Shown: positions 5,516 to 5,712 of the stretch, piece after piece | Position numbering within the stretch: the first letter of the stretch is position 1 | Layout: every line of letters begins with the position of its first letter | DNA from: Myxococcales bacterium | Lineage (GTDB): Bacteria; Myxococcota_A; Polyangia; Haliangiales; J016 | Reading direction: 5' to 3' | Assembly (NCBI GenBank): GCA_014238595.1 | Contig: JABAAV010000025.1 | Location: forward strand, 1 to 5,712 | Length of the DNA stretch: 5,712 nt | The notes under the pieces: generated by a model | The model's database searches: none | What the model was told of the DNA's origin: nothing | What the model saw: the letters and a program-made list of their open reading frames with translations, nothing else | Position numbers and translations under genes: made by a program

Positions 5516-5712
5516 ATGTCTCAACCGAATAATTTATTTGATGAAGATACACCCAAATCTGGCATTCATGGAGATACAAATATACGGGATCTCTTACCGC
5601 AGGATCCATCACATCAAGACTCTGTCGTTCAAGATCCATTTCAACAGGACTCAGGTGTTCAAGATCCGTCTGTAGTTCGAGACTCTGTCCTTAAAGATCC
5701 GTTTCAACAAGG
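5516..5712 (+). CDS. Partial gene: acidic Asp-Pro/Asp-Ser repeat protein of unknown function
   Basis: The frame is open from ATG 5516 to the window edge (65 codons plus two bases); an in-frame stop at 5489-5491 leaves no other ATG. The first 28 residues (MSQPNNLFDEDTPKSG...) are polar and acidic, with no signal peptide or membrane segment. From residue 29 comes a repeat of 10-11 residues: QDPSHQDSVV, QDPFQQDSGV, QDPSVVRDSVL, KDPFQQ, roughly (Q/K)DP(S/F)xx(Q/R)DSxV. Copies differ largely at silent positions (CCA/CCG for Pro, CAG/CAA for Gln, TCA/TCT for Ser), which supports coding in this frame. I do not recognise the family. The repeat looks like a disordered linker or binding-motif array ahead of domains beyond the window. 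No clear ribosome binding site precedes the ATG. A small hairpin, GTATG-CTTC-CATAC (5498-5511), ends four bases before it. Confidence 0.65.
   Translation, partial: MSQPNNLFDEDTPKSGIHGDTNIRDLLPQDPSHQDSVVQDPFQQDSGVQDPSVVRDSVLKDPFQQ
5600..5712 (+). repeat. Degenerate in-frame tandem repeat of about 30 bp
   Basis: Units start at 5600, 5630, 5660 and about 5693, each opening with a variant of CAAGATCC. Two have 30-bp spacing and the third is one codon longer. The array continues past the window edge, so copy number is unknown. Copies have diverged mainly at third codon positions. Confidence 0.75.

Noticed and set aside
5475..5675. 66-residue plus-strand open frame with a TTG start
   Set aside because: It runs across the repeat region in another frame; silent substitutions between repeat copies favour the frame of ATG 5516 instead.
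5639..5712. DPF motifs resembling the adaptor-binding DPF repeats of eukaryotic endocytic proteins
   Set aside because: Only two copies are visible, the surrounding gene context is bacterial, and three-residue motifs in a low-complexity repeat arise easily by chance.

Overview
The window reads like an ordinary stretch of a moderately AT-rich bacterial chromosome (roughly 40-43% GC by sampling a few lines). Four genes run in the same direction and are tightly packed. A 348-bp gap follows, then the start of a fifth gene that leaves the window. All four complete stop codons are TAA. The SecA carries a C-terminal zinc-binding tail and an enlarged helical domain. The pairing of a PlsC-type acyltransferase with a degenerate SDR-type 'epimerase' is one I recall from Myxococcota-like deltaproteobacterial lineages and from actinobacteria. 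My best guess is a low-GC member of the old deltaproteobacterial grade (Myxococcota/Bdellovibrionota region), but the sequence alone does not prove this.

Layout, left to right. Positions 2-145 hold the C-terminal 47 codons of a probable lysophospholipid acyltransferase. Its end overlaps by 14 bp the start of an NAD-binding extended-SDR protein (132-1067), whose usual Tyr/Lys catalytic pair appears to be replaced. After 26 bp containing two abutting inverted repeats comes secA (1094-4051, 985 residues). It has all the motor motifs plus an insertion of about 100 residues in the helical scaffold/wing region. Twelve bases later comes ald (4064-5167), an alanine dehydrogenase with every expected catalytic residue. 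The spacings (-14, +26, +12) make one polycistronic unit plausible: membrane-lipid acylation and a partner SDR, the general secretion motor, and an enzyme interconverting alanine and pyruvate.

The gap at 5168-5515 has no convincing protein gene and no plus-strand intrinsic terminator. It does hold an unusual concentration of short perfect palindromes. Two of them together form a hairpin followed by a T tract on the minus strand. Weak promoter-like hexamers precede the last gene. The partial gene from 5516 encodes an acidic protein with Asp-Pro/Asp-Ser repeats of about ten residues. Silent codon differences between the repeat copies support real coding.

No mobile element, CRISPR array, tRNA or rRNA was seen. 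The housekeeping genes are conventional. The parts worth a second look are the secA leader, the SecA insertion, the degenerate SDR, the palindrome-rich gap and the repeat protein at the right edge. None of these alone demonstrates a new biological system.
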